Of a stretch of DNA of 64,000 bases, positions 11,501-19,838 are shown one piece after another. Position 1 is the first letter of the stretch. Every line of letters starts with the position of its first letter. The position numbers and the translations under genes were made by a program. Source of the DNA: Anarhynchus alexandrinus (Eukaryota; Chordata; Aves; Charadriiformes; Charadriidae); NCBI GenBank assembly GCA_008711295.1, contig VUYV01000054.1, positions 1,520,367-1,584,366 of the forward strand, given 5' to 3'. The notes beneath the pieces were generated by a model. The model ran no database searches and had not been told where the DNA came from. It saw only the letters and a list, made by a program, of their open reading frames with translations.

Positions 11501-14500
11501 CCTCCTAACCCTGCTGGCTCCCCACAGCCACGGGGCACGACCAGCTCCAGGCAGGGTTTGCCCCAGGGCTGTGGACAACATGGCGAGAACAGAGGTGGCA
11601 GCGGGAGAGGATGCTCAGGACCTCCCTGGGGGCCGCAGCACCGGTGATCCTCACCGGTAAGCACATGGCAGGCTGGTGGAAGAGCTCTCCCCACCCCTGT
11701 ACCAGGACCTGTCCCCCACCATCACCTCCCTGGTTGCTTCAGGGCCTCCCAGCCCATTTGCAGGAGTGATAGACACCACCACCCCACCACAGCCGAAAGT
11801 GGCACCACGGCACACGCTCCAGGCTCTGTATTTGATTGCAACATTGCAGTGACAGATTTTCCATTACCTCTCGCTTGGGCGTTCCTGCTCCGCCTTTCCT
11901 TTCCAGTCCCACCACCTCACCTCTCCCCAGCCCTTCACTCCTGCCAGGGACAAGGAAGGGAGGACGGGAACACAGGGAGCTCTGCCCGAGACCTTGCCTG
12001 GGACCTGAGCTGCGGGTGCAGAGCTCCACAAACCAGACACCAAACGGAGTCGCTCAGGACCAGCCGGGCTCGCAGAGAGCCGCCTGCCATCCCCGAGCCC
12101 CCAGGAGCAGCACTGGGCTCCCTGGGCACAACCCCTGCGGGCACATCCATGCGGATCCCTGTGTTCCCACGGCAGCTGAGCCCCAGCTTCCCTGGCAAAG
12201 GCAGGCAGCTGCCCGCCAACGTGCCCACGAGATGCCGGCGCCGCACCGCGCAGGAGCCCCCGGCAGCTCCAGCAAAGCCTGCGCTTCCCAGGGCGCGAGA
12301 CCTCGCAGCCGTCCCATCCCGCCCTCCCACAGATAACTTTCTACAGCTCGCGCTGTTTTCCTGAGGGAAAAGCTGATGCTAATCAGCCCGTCCTTCAGCT
12401 TCCCACAGCGGCATCCCCACCGCCACCCTCTCCTCCCCGGCAGGGCCCTGCGCGGGGAGCGGGGAACTGGTGCATCCTTAGTTACCGTTCTGCGAGGTCC
12501 CCGCACGCTCCGAGACACGGGAGCAGGCGGTTACCCAAGGAGCGCAGCCAGCCTTCGTGCTGGCAAGCCAGGGGCCGTGCCGGCACCGACGTGCCAACGG
12601 CTACAACCGGCTGCGCTTGAAGAGCCGCTTCCTTTGTTAAGGACGGCGGTAATCGAAATCAAGCCCTCCTGCCCGGCCGCTGGCGGGCCACCCTCTCCCC
12701 ACCAGCCGGTGCCCAGAGCCAAGGACAGCGGTTACTTATTAATTGCAGAGCGGCTTCTGCAGCTGGAATTTCTGCAGGGCGGCCCCGCCGGCATGCCGCT
12801 CGGCAGGGAGGGCACCCCCGGCCTCACTGCACCCCCTCTCCTCCGGCACGTCAGCGTGACAGCAGGGTCAGGCATCTGTCGCAGGACCCTCCGAGCACGC
12901 TAAGCTTGGACCCTCCTTGCTTCCCAGCTGGATGTGTCCATGTCCTTAGTTCCCCCTCCGGCACCCCACCAGCAAATCGTTCCCCAGAGACACAGCCATG
13001 ACAAGCCCCAGGGCTACTGGGCCACTCCCATGTGTTTTTAGGATGCCCCTTCCCAAACAAACAGGGCGGCAGCCTCCTGCCTGCCCTCAGCACGTGCAGA
13101 GCGCTCCCCAAAAGCCGCCCGCCAGCGGACCCCACTGCACGTGTGCTTTGCTGCATCCCCTGGGGCTTTCGCCTGCCCCGCGCTTGGGATGGGAAAACAG
13201 GAAACCCCCTGCCGCCGTGATCCCCCGCAGTTCCCTGGGAAGAGAGGACAGGAGGTGGGAAGGCTTGGCCAGGGCTCCCGGCGACCCTGCAAAACTCATT
13301 TAAGGCCAGCGATGCAAAAGGGGAGCTGGGGAAACGCGCGGCTGTTTGGCTTCGGGCGACGCTGGTCCCTCCGGCGCTTCCTGCCAGAAGAGATAACCCA
13401 ACCCCAACCCACCGCCACCTGCCAGTGTGGGATGGGAACCAGCCCCGGCAGCCGCCGGCACCGCTGCTCCTCCGGTTAAACATTCACTTCATCCCTCCGA
13501 CCTCCCAAAGCAGGAAAGTTAGCCCCAGCCGCTCCTGGAAACAATGTCACAGACCTCAGCCTGCTTTTTTTTAAAAAAAAAAAAAAAAAAATAGAAAAAA
13601 AAGCCAGAAAACTATTTTTGTATTTCCCTGTGCTTTTTAAAGGAAAAAAGCTCATTCTGCAGCTCAGGAAACGCCCACATCCTCCTGACTGCGCAGGGAG
13701 GAGCCCGCTGGATTTTTCCAGGGAGCATGAAGCAACAGGCAGGCTGGAAATGAGTTTTCCATCGGTACCCGCGGCTGTTGGCGTTGGTCAGCCGCACAGG
13801 CACCGCGCGGGGCCGGCCGGGAACGGGACGCGGTGGCATTTCTCACACATGACCCAGGGCTGCAATCCCAGGCATTTGAGAAGTTAAAGAGTTGCCAGCG
13901 TTCATTCAGCGCAAGCGAGGAGCGCTCCTGAACAAGCGGGGCTTTATGAATCACCTCCCCGTTAAGCTTCGGGCCAGCCGAGGAATTCACAAACGTTCCC
14001 AAACCCCGGGCGCAGCGCTCCCGTCGCCTTCCCACCCACCCGACCACGCGGTCCATCGGGAGGAAACCCCAGGAGCCGCTTCCCCGGCAAAGCGGCTCAG
14101 AGGTTGCACCCAGTTTCTCTGCGTTAAATAAATGGACCTGGGTTTATTCTGCCGGAGCCTGGGCGGTTCCTCAAGGAAAAGCTCAAGGGGTCCGCAAGGA
14201 CACGCTCCAGCCTATCTCAACTCCGAGCACGGAGAAGTTTTTGGCTCGCTCCTGTTTTGACTCATCCCCTGGTCAGGGGTTTGTGCGGCCCCTGTGGGGA
14301 GGGGTGTCATGGGGGCTGCTGTTCCCCCCCGCTGCCGGGCACCTGCCTTCTCCCTGCCTGCAGGGCAAGATGCCCCCCAGAGGGGCAGGAATGGGGAAGC
14401 CAAGAAGCAGCAGAGACCTGGACACGGGACCACTACCCCTACAGAAACCCAGCCGGGGGGAGAGAGAGAGACACCAAGCAGCTGGGGGCATGGGGTACGG

Positions 14501-16265
14501 CATCGTGCCCCCCCAGACCACATCCCCAAGAGACCCACCAGTCCTCCAGCATATGGGGAGGGAGAAAGAGCGCGGGACTGCCAGGGGCTGGCACTGCTGG
14601 CACAGCCTGGCATCCTCTGGCAGCAAGGTGGGGGTCCCTGAGCCCACCCTCGGCCCCCCACGCAGGGCAGGCTGGTCCCTGGAGCGAGAGGAGCAACTCT
14701 GACCCCGGGCCAGTGCCCAGCTGGCTGGACGGACACGCTATTTTCTGCTTAAAAAGGAAAAGATTCACACAAGGAAAGACATCCAAGGGGCTGAGCCCTT
14801 CCTACCCCCACACAAATAGGTTTATTTAAAGGAGGAAGAGAGCAAATTCCTATTTCTCTGTGTTTACTTGGAGATGGCCGGAAAGGAATGAAAGCACCAA
14901 TGCCTCAAACACTCAGGCACCATCAGGACCCTTTGGTATTTCTCCACCAAACAAACGTGCTGAGGCAGCAGGGGCTGGACCCTGGAGGGAGATGGGCAGC
15001 GAGGGGCGCAGGCAGGCAGCGCCGGGCTGGGCCAGCTGGACCCTGTGGCCAGCAGGTCCCAGGAGGCAGCTCGGGTTGGAAAGCTGGATCCATCCCCAGA
15101 GCCACCCTGAGCCTGCAGCGCAGCCCTGAGGATGCCCACCCCTCGGATGCCCACCCCTTGGGAGGCTCTGGGCTGGGCACTGCCAGGCAGGGGGGGATGC
15201 AGGCTGGGACAGGCTCCCTGAGGAGCGGCGGTGAGGCACCAAGGTAGGGGATCAGCCCTGGCTCCCACCTCCGCCCCCGGCACGTTCTGCAACCTGGGCG
15301 GCGGCACTCACCCCGGGATGCCCCACGGGAGACACCCCAATTCCCAGCGATCCTGACCAGCCACAACCCCAAACAGGGCTCTTGGAGACCTGCAGGGACT
15401 CGCTGCTGCCCAAAGCCAGCCCGGGCATGCCGAGATGGACCTCTGAGCCCAGACGCTGCCTTTGAAAAAGTCCCATAGAAACCCCAAAGCATTCATTAGC
15501 TCACCCACCCGGGAACGGCCCGCGGAGGGAGGGCTGGGGGAGAGGCGCGATGGGGAGGGGTGAACGGCACACCTGGAACGAGGTTTGCAGGGAATGGGAA
15601 CAAATTGGCTTGGGAGAAGGTTTTGTTTGCACCTGCCACCGCCTGCTCCTCCTGCACCTAGAGACACACACCCCCCCCGGCTCACGGGAACCCCCTGTCC
15701 ATGTCAGATGGGCTGGAATCCCCCAGGACCCAAGCCAGCGGGTACAAGGGGACGTGAGCCCCCCTCCAGCACCAAAACAGCCTATGGGAACGCACCCCAA
15801 CCAGCGCCCCTCACCCCCTGCTTCACCTCCTCAGCCCAGGGAGAAGGGGACAGTGCCCCAGGATCCCACCACCACCACCCCCCCCCCATATTCCCCACCC
15901 CAGGGCCAGCCGGCAGCATCCCCCACCACAGCCGGGGGATGGGGATTCGGGGAGGAACGGGGATTCGGCGGGGGCGGGGGGGGTGATGGCGGGGAGGCAG
16001 AGCAGAGGGGCCGCAGCTGCTGCGAGAGGGGTCCCGGGGGCAGAAGCAGCTGGTGCCGGGCAGGGCTGGGGGTGCACCCCGCTGGGGAGCCCCGGCCGAG
16101 GGGGGGACCCGGGGACGCGCCGGGCNNNTGGGGGGGGGGATCCCGGGAACGCGCACCCCGGCTCGGGGCGGGATGCGGAGGGGGGGGAAGGATGCGGGGC
16201 CGGGCCCCGCGGATGCGCTCACCGAAGTACACGGTCTTGTCGCACTTGGGGCACTTGGATGCCAT
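2491..16265 (-). CDS. CRIP2: Cysteine-rich protein 2 (two LIM domains), complete, 8 exons
   Basis: The coding exons in transcript order are 16265-16223, 6866-6772, 4534-4477, 3988-3848, 3679-3611, 3168-3074, 2784-2727 and 2558-2491. All junctions are GT-AG and all phases join. The sum is 627 nt, or 208 residues plus stop, the same length as human CRIP2. The protein starts [13 protein letters not shown]1 zinc ligands are C5, C8, H26, C29 and C32, C35, C53, C57. LIM2 ligands are C126, C129, H147, C150 and C153, C156, C174, C178. Each LIM is followed by a short Gly-rich segment with the SYIY motif. From family knowledge, CRIP2 is a LIM-only adaptor in nucleus and cytoplasm, expressed in heart, vessels and other tissues, with roles in transcriptional regulation and cell differentiation. 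It has no enzymatic domain. The two LIM modules share the same exon pattern, as expected from an internal duplication. MTA1 lies upstream on the same strand, as in human. Confidence 0.97.
2727..2784 (-). CDS. CRIP2: CRIP2 coding exon 7
   Basis: This 58-nt exon encodes [19 protein letters not shown], closing LIM2 with C174 and C178. It has the same length and phase as exon 3. The acceptor is GTGCAG and the donor G|GTGAGT. Confidence 0.95.
3074..3168 (-). CDS. CRIP2: CRIP2 coding exon 6
   Basis: This 95-nt exon encodes LIM2 residues 136-167, from [15 protein letters not shown] to GGHAE, with ligands H147, C150, C153 and C156. Its length and phase equal those of exon 2, the matching piece of LIM1. 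The acceptor is CTCTAG and the donor GAG|GTAAGG. Confidence 0.95.
3611..3679 (-). CDS. CRIP2: CRIP2 coding exon 5
   Basis: This 69-nt exon encodes [20 protein letters not shown] and the following VYF, opening LIM2 with C126 and C129. The acceptor is TTCCAG and the donor G|GTAAGG. Confidence 0.95.
3848..3988 (-). CDS. CRIP2: CRIP2 coding exon 4 (inter-LIM linker)
   Basis: This 141-nt exon encodes the Gly-rich segment [15 protein letters not shown] and the linker between the LIM domains, ending PPKGPSK. The linker is rich in Pro, Glu and Lys and is the part of CRIP2 expected to vary most between species. The acceptor is CTTCAG and the donor G|GTAAGG. Confidence 0.95.
4477..4534 (-). CDS. CRIP2: CRIP2 coding exon 3
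   Basis: This 58-nt exon encodes [19 protein letters not shown], the last part of LIM1 with ligands C53 and C57. The acceptor is CCCCAG and the donor G|GTACGT. Confidence 0.95.
4986..5046. promoter_or_regulatory. Cluster of four GATA-type cores in CRIP2 intron 2
   Basis: Four GATA cores lie within 61 bp: 4986-4991 (TGATAG on minus), 4998-5003 (CGATAG on minus), 5015-5020 (CGATAA on minus) and 5040-5046 (TGATAAG on plus). The surrounding intron is GC-rich, so this local density is unexpected. Use as a GATA-factor enhancer is inference. The core is short and chance clustering is possible. Confidence 0.35.
5637..5646. promoter_or_regulatory. Perfect CArG box (SRF site) in CRIP2 intron 2
   Basis: The sequence CCTTATATGG fits CC(A/T)6GG exactly on both strands. 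SRF-bound CArG boxes drive smooth-muscle and cardiac genes, and the related LIM gene CSRP1 is known to have an intronic CArG-dependent enhancer. CRIP2 is itself expressed in the cardiovascular system. Function here is inferred from position and match only. Confidence 0.45.
6377..6611. repeat. 235-bp direct repeat, copy A (partial CRIP2 exon 2)
   Basis: Copy A matches copy B (6613-6847) base for base at an offset of 236, apart from two substitutions at 6414/6650 (A/G) and 6441/6677 (G/A). The copies are separated by one N. Copy A includes the exon 2 donor and the coding part 6536-6611, but stops before the exon's start and its acceptor, so it could not be spliced as an exon. The level of difference is like that between two alleles, which points to a mis-joined haplotype. 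Confidence 0.9.
6613..6847. repeat. 235-bp direct repeat, copy B (contains most of CRIP2 exon 2)
   Basis: Copy B runs on into the true exon 2 start and acceptor (6866-6870) and is the functional copy. It begins exactly after the N at 6612, with the same bases as copy A at 6377. Confidence 0.9.
6772..6866 (-). CDS. CRIP2: CRIP2 coding exon 2
   Basis: This 95-nt exon encodes LIM1 residues 15-46, beginning [15 protein letters not shown] and ending GGHAE. It supplies H26, C29, C32 and C35. The acceptor is CTGCAG and the donor GAG|GTAAGA. A partial second copy of this exon lies at 6536-6611, see the duplication entry. Confidence 0.96.
7845..7912. promoter_or_regulatory. AT-rich island in CRIP2 intron 1, possible conserved noncoding element
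   Basis: Inside a very GC-rich intron, about 68 bp are rich in A and T. They carry AAATAAA twice, as CCAAATAAAA and GCAAATAAAA, which resemble forkhead binding sites, and a near-palindromic AAATATTT core. Islands of this kind often mark enhancers, but this is a guess from composition and motif content. Confidence 0.3.
11001..11055. repeat. TATA-like stretch followed by (GGCGA)n microsatellite
   Basis: TATATATTTA at 11001-11010 is followed 20 bp later by five copies of GGCGA (11031-11055). A TATA-like element within a GC-rich intron could belong to an alternative promoter, but I see no supporting exon. Confidence 0.6.
13565..13602. repeat. T8/A19 homopolymer tract
   Basis: A run of eight T is followed directly by nineteen A and a further A-rich stretch. 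No adjacent retroposed gene or target-site duplication was recognised, so it is simple low-complexity DNA. Confidence 0.8.
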
Positions 16266-16540
16266 GGCGGGAGAGCGGAGAGGAGCCGAGCCGTGCTGTG
16301 CCGCGCCGTGCCGAGCCGAGCCGCGCCGNCCGCCGCCCCGGGGGGGGCCGGGGCGGGGCTGCCGGCGGAGCCTCTGCCCGGCTCGGTACGGCGCGGTACG
16401 GCGCGGTCCCCAGCGCGGCAGGTGCACGGTGCCCGGCCGGCGGAGCCCCCGCCGCGGGCAAACCTCCCCTGCCCCGTTCCCCGTCCCCGAAAGCCCAAAG
16501 GATGGAAGTGGTGAGGATTCCCCCTTCCTGGGGAAAAAAA
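15900..16540 (-). promoter_or_regulatory. CRIP2 CpG-rich promoter and 5' UTR region
   Basis: The region around exon 1 is dense in CpG and G/C boxes such as CCCCGCCCC near 16335-16360. It contains tandem copies of the 10-mer GGCGCGGTAC (about 16379-16408). No TATA box lies at a suitable distance upstream of the ATG, consistent with a TATA-less CpG-island promoter. Unresolved bases at 16126-16128 and 16329 sit beside G/C-rich tracts. The transcription start cannot be fixed from sequence alone. Confidence 0.65.
16223..16265 (-). CDS. CRIP2: CRIP2 coding exon 1
   Basis: It encodes residues 1-14 plus the first base of codon 15, including the first LIM1 zinc pair CPKC. The start codon is the ATG at 16265-16263. 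The donor is G|GTGAGC. The exon lies in the CpG-rich promoter region and leads into a 9.4-kb intron. Confidence 0.95.
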
Positions 16541-17590
16541 AAAAAATCAATAAAAATTAAAAGGTTGCAATTAAGCAATGTGACTTATGGGGTTTTATCA
16601 GCTCTGTGACCGGTCCCCTCCAGCGTGCGCCCAGGCAGCGGTGTCACCTCACCTCTCCATGGGTGAGTCCTGCATCCCCGTGGGGTGGCACTGACCCACG
16701 GGACCAGTGGGTCCCATTGCTGTGACCCCCAGCCCCAGAGCCCATGTGAGAAATGGAGCAAGCACAGGAGCCAGCTTGCCGCCCCCTTTTAGAGACAGTG
16801 GAGAACCTGGGGGGCTGCTTTCAAACTCTTGTTTCACACACAAAGCCCTGCCTGGTTGAGCTGGTGGAAGAGATGGACTGTGCAGCCGCAGAGGGGTGTA
16901 CAGCCAGTTCCTGTGGTCTTTTGGGGTGGCAAATTGGCGTTTGAGGAAGCCCAGCACCAAATCCACTGGCCGAGAGACCACAGGCTGCATCCCAATAGCA
17001 GCCACCTTTGGAGAGGCCGGGGTACGCACAGCCATGGCCATCCAGGAGCTGCCTTGGTGGGACAGTGACTGGATGGGGCGGAGGATGCAGGAGCTGGCGG
17101 CACACGCAGAGGGGGCCGGCGACAGCCCCCCACCCCAGGAAGCGCTGTGCCTGCGCTGGGTATTCTTAGACACATTTTTTCCAGATGGGGTAACCGAGAA
17201 ACCCAGATTAAGTAGCCGGGACGCCAGGGCTGATACGGGAGACCTTGGCGGGGGGACGAGGGCGAGAGGCCCTGGGGGAGCAGAGATAGCGGTGACGGCC
17301 GGCGGGCGAGAGGAGGGAGGACGGCACGTCTCCTGGCAGCCTTGCTAGCACGGCACGGCCCGCATGCCACGGTGTCACGGGGCAGCGCGGCCCATCACAG
17401 GCACGCCGTGGCCCCCGGGACATGAGGTGAGGCTACTGGTCCTGGGGCCAGCCCCAGCAGAGAGGCTCGGGTGTCTCCCGTCCCATCTGCCGAGGGAGTA
17501 GACATGCTTGCTGGCCCAGCACCCTCAGCCCTTCCCCGCCATACCCCTGCGCTGCCTCGCCACAGCGCCCAGCAGCCCCCTGCTTCCCGG

Positions 17591-17618
17591 CGCCATTTTG
17601 CTCCGTTGCCATGGAAAC
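17591..17618 (+). promoter_or_regulatory. RFX X-box with adjacent YY1-like motif
   Basis: GTTGCCATGGAAAC at 17605-17618 matches the palindromic RFX X-box consensus (GTTGCCATGGCAAC) at 13 of 14 positions. Immediately before it, GGCGCCATTTTG (17590-17601) contains a YY1-type GCCATTTTG motif. The pair is typical of a promoter or promoter-proximal element. The X-box also holds an ATG opening a 37-codon frame, which has no recognisable product. Confidence 0.5.
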
Positions 17619-17954
17619 GCCCATGTCAAAAATCCCTCCGGCTGCCACCGCCACCGCTGCAGAGGGATGCTCAGGGAGCCATGAAGCAGTGCCGAGGCGG
17701 GAGTGCCGGCTTCGCCCACCCTAAAGCGTGGCCCCGTGGTGAGGTGCAGACCCCCTGCACCCGGGGAAGCCCCTCTGTGCCCACGGGGGGGCTGCGGGCA
17801 GCGGGTACGTGGGAGGGAGATGTTCAGGGGAGGCGAGCGGGATGGCGGAGCCCTTGGCTGCGGTACTCCAGGGGTCTGCGCCCCTGCACCGCTGCCCTCC
17901 AGGCTCGGGCCGGGGTGTCAGTAAACAGGAAATCTGCAGCTCCCGAAAGCGAAG

Positions 17955-18055
17955 CCGTTGCATTATTCATCAGCCGGCAGCCTGGCTCTCCTCCGCCGCC
18001 ATTGTCATCTAATTCCTCCTTTCTCTGCCGGCAGCTGGTGCGGCTGCCAAGAGCC
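17955..18055 (+). promoter_or_regulatory. Possible conserved element or plus-strand splice acceptor
   Basis: A pyrimidine tract with an upstream CTAAT branch-like motif ends in GCCGGCAG at about 18032, a good plus-strand 3' splice site by eye. Just before it are GTTGCATTATTCATC and CCATTGTCATCTAATT, containing C/EBP-ATF-like, SOX-like and homeodomain-like cores. Whether this is a splice site, an enhancer or neither cannot be decided from sequence. Confidence 0.25.
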
Positions 18056-18105
18056 CGCCCGGCCCCAGGCACAGGGACAGCGCTGGGAAGGGAACCCAGG
18101 GCTCC

Positions 18106-18131
18106 GGGATGGGATGGGGTGGGATGGGGTG
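18106..18131. repeat. (GGGAT/GGGGT)n short tandem repeat
   Basis: The units GGGAT and GGGGT alternate for about 26 bp. It is a G-rich microsatellite like the ATCCC repeat at 1034-1067 read on the other strand. Confidence 0.8.
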
Positions 18132-19656
18132 ACCCCCAGCTCATGAGTGCATGGGGATGGACAGGACAGGGATGCTTCACAGTGGGTTTCTCCATCGGCC
18201 ACGCACCCCACCAGCTCGGGACGACCCAGGTGTCCCCGTCACTCCGCGCCCAGCTGCTGTCACAACAATGTGGAGCTTTGTGGCCTGCGGGGTCCCCGCG
18301 CAGGGGCAGGTGGCGGTGGTGCCCCCGGGACGCCCCGGCCCCACATGGCCGCAGGGAGAGGCGGCTGAGCCCTGCGGGCCCCAGGATGGAGCCGGCGGCC
18401 CCGTTGCCGGCAGCCGCCGGGACAAGGCGGGAGCTGGGGATTTGTGGAGGTATTGATTTCTGGGAGGCCAGCTGCCTCCGCCAGCACAGCCCCACGGGCA
18501 CTCGTGTGGGTCCCTCTGTAGCCTTTGCTGTGACCGCTGCCCTAAAGCACCCCATGGCAGCAAGCAGGTGCCAGCACGGCACCAGCAGCATCGTCCCCAC
18601 GCCTGCAGCGGCTCCTTTCCCACGCTGCCAGGGACATCCCGAAAAGGGTCTGCTGTCTAAATCCTCCAGATCCACAGGAAATGTCAGCTGGCGCCCCAGC
18701 CCTGGGGGACTGGGGGGGGCAGGAGGAGGAGGAAGGAGGCTGTATCCACCCAAGAGCATGTGTGGGGTGGGCACCGGTGAAACCCCAGGCTGGGCCACGC
18801 TGCAGAACCAGCAGCCAGCCCAGCTCTCACCCACCAAGGGCTTTTCACACATAGAGGCTGGGGGGAATTAAGACAAATCACCTAAAGGTGTGAATCCCTG
18901 CCTGTAAATGCGCTAAATCCCAAGCGGATATGCTCGTTCAGGAGCAAAGTGGCTTTAACTGGTCGTTTCTTAATCTGCCTTGGCTTAGTCTCGGCATGCT
19001 CCCACACTGAGGGCAGGGCTGTCCCAGGGCCATGGGGACAGCGGGACGGGTGACTCGAGTGGCAATGGCCGAGCAAGCAGGGATGGCACAGCTGCTGCGG
19101 GGCCGGTATGCCCAGTGCCAGGCACGGGAGCGCACCCGTGGGACAGCCTGCTGCTGCGGGGGACAGAAGATGCATGGAGTGGCAGAGTGGCACACAGGGG
19201 ACGTCCCTGACCCCGCTGTGCCACGTTCCCTGACAGCTGCATTAATGCCCAGACTGGGGACGTGTCTGCCACTGCACCGAGGCCAGGAGGAGGGGGCTGG
19301 GGACCAGTCCAGGGAGTCATCTTCAGCAAATGATGCATTTTACATCAGAAATTTGGAGCTCCATCCCTACCCGAGGGCTGAGCCAGGGTTTCCCTGGCAG
19401 CGGGTGTCAAAGCTTCCTTTTGGCACTCAGGGGATGTTTCCAGGGGGGGCGATGCACCCCGCAGCAATGCCTGAGGGTGTCCCTGCCGAGCCCTCATCCC
19501 TCCCCCGGTGGTGGGTGACCCATTTTCCTCCAATGGCGCTCGGCCCCGCACAGCATCAGGGCTTCCTGAGCCGCTGCGGCCAGCTGGCTCCCCTGGCCCG
19601 GCACACACCGCAGCGTGCGGCACTGATGTTTGATCTTCCCTGGTCTCGCCGTGCCC

Positions 19657-19775
19657 GTAAGTACCTGCTCAGAGGGCGTGGGGACATCGTGGGACTTTCC
19701 TCCACGGCACCTGGCAGCCCAGCATCCCCCTCCTTGATAAAGTGTGGGGGGGTTTAACCCAGCCCTTTCCCGCAG
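19657..19775 (+). other. Possible plus-strand intron of an unannotated transcript
   Basis: A strong donor, CCC|GTAAGTA, is followed 119 bp later by the pyrimidine-rich acceptor CCCTTTCCCGCAG. The sequence between has no recognised function. The flanking frames show no recognisable protein, so any transcript would be noncoding or unknown. It ends where the hairpin at 19775 begins. Confidence 0.25.
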
Positions 19776-19838
19776 GGATGCTGCAGGGATATGGCTCCTG
19801 CTCTGCTCCATGCAGGAGTCGCATCCCTGCAGCATCCC
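19775..19838 (+). ncRNA. 64-nt hairpin, miRNA-precursor-like
   Basis: A 27-bp left arm (19775-19801) pairs with a 27-bp right arm (19812-19838) across a 10-nt loop. In plus-strand RNA there are 24 Watson-Crick pairs, two G-U pairs and one A-C mismatch. On the minus strand both G-U pairs become mismatches, so a plus transcript would fold better. The stem length and small loop resemble an animal pre-miRNA. I do not recognise a known family, and a chance or repeat-derived palindrome is possible. Confidence 0.35.

Larger units (their letters stand above)
6867..16222 (-). other. CRIP2 intron 1
   Basis: This 9.4-kb GC-rich first intron is the usual place for tissue enhancers. It contains an AT-rich island (7845-7912), a G run ending in an N (9520-9533), a TATA-like stretch (11001-11010) next to a GGCGA repeat (11031-11055), and a T8/A19 tract (13565-13591). 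The many open frames on both strands have GC-rich composition and no recognisable domain, and I treat them as noncoding. Confidence 0.8.

Noticed and set aside
15550..16560. Long plus-strand open frame across the CRIP2 promoter
   Set aside because: It crosses CpG-rich repeats and several N bases and lies antisense to CRIP2 exon 1. Composition alone explains it.
17471..18871. 466-codon plus-strand open frame in the intergenic region
   Set aside because: No recognisable domain, proline/alanine/glycine-rich composition typical of random GC-rich translation, and equally long frames on the other strand over the same bases.
19283..19303. CTCF-like GC-rich motif
   Set aside because: The match to the CTCF core is incomplete, and similar strings are common in this GC-rich region.
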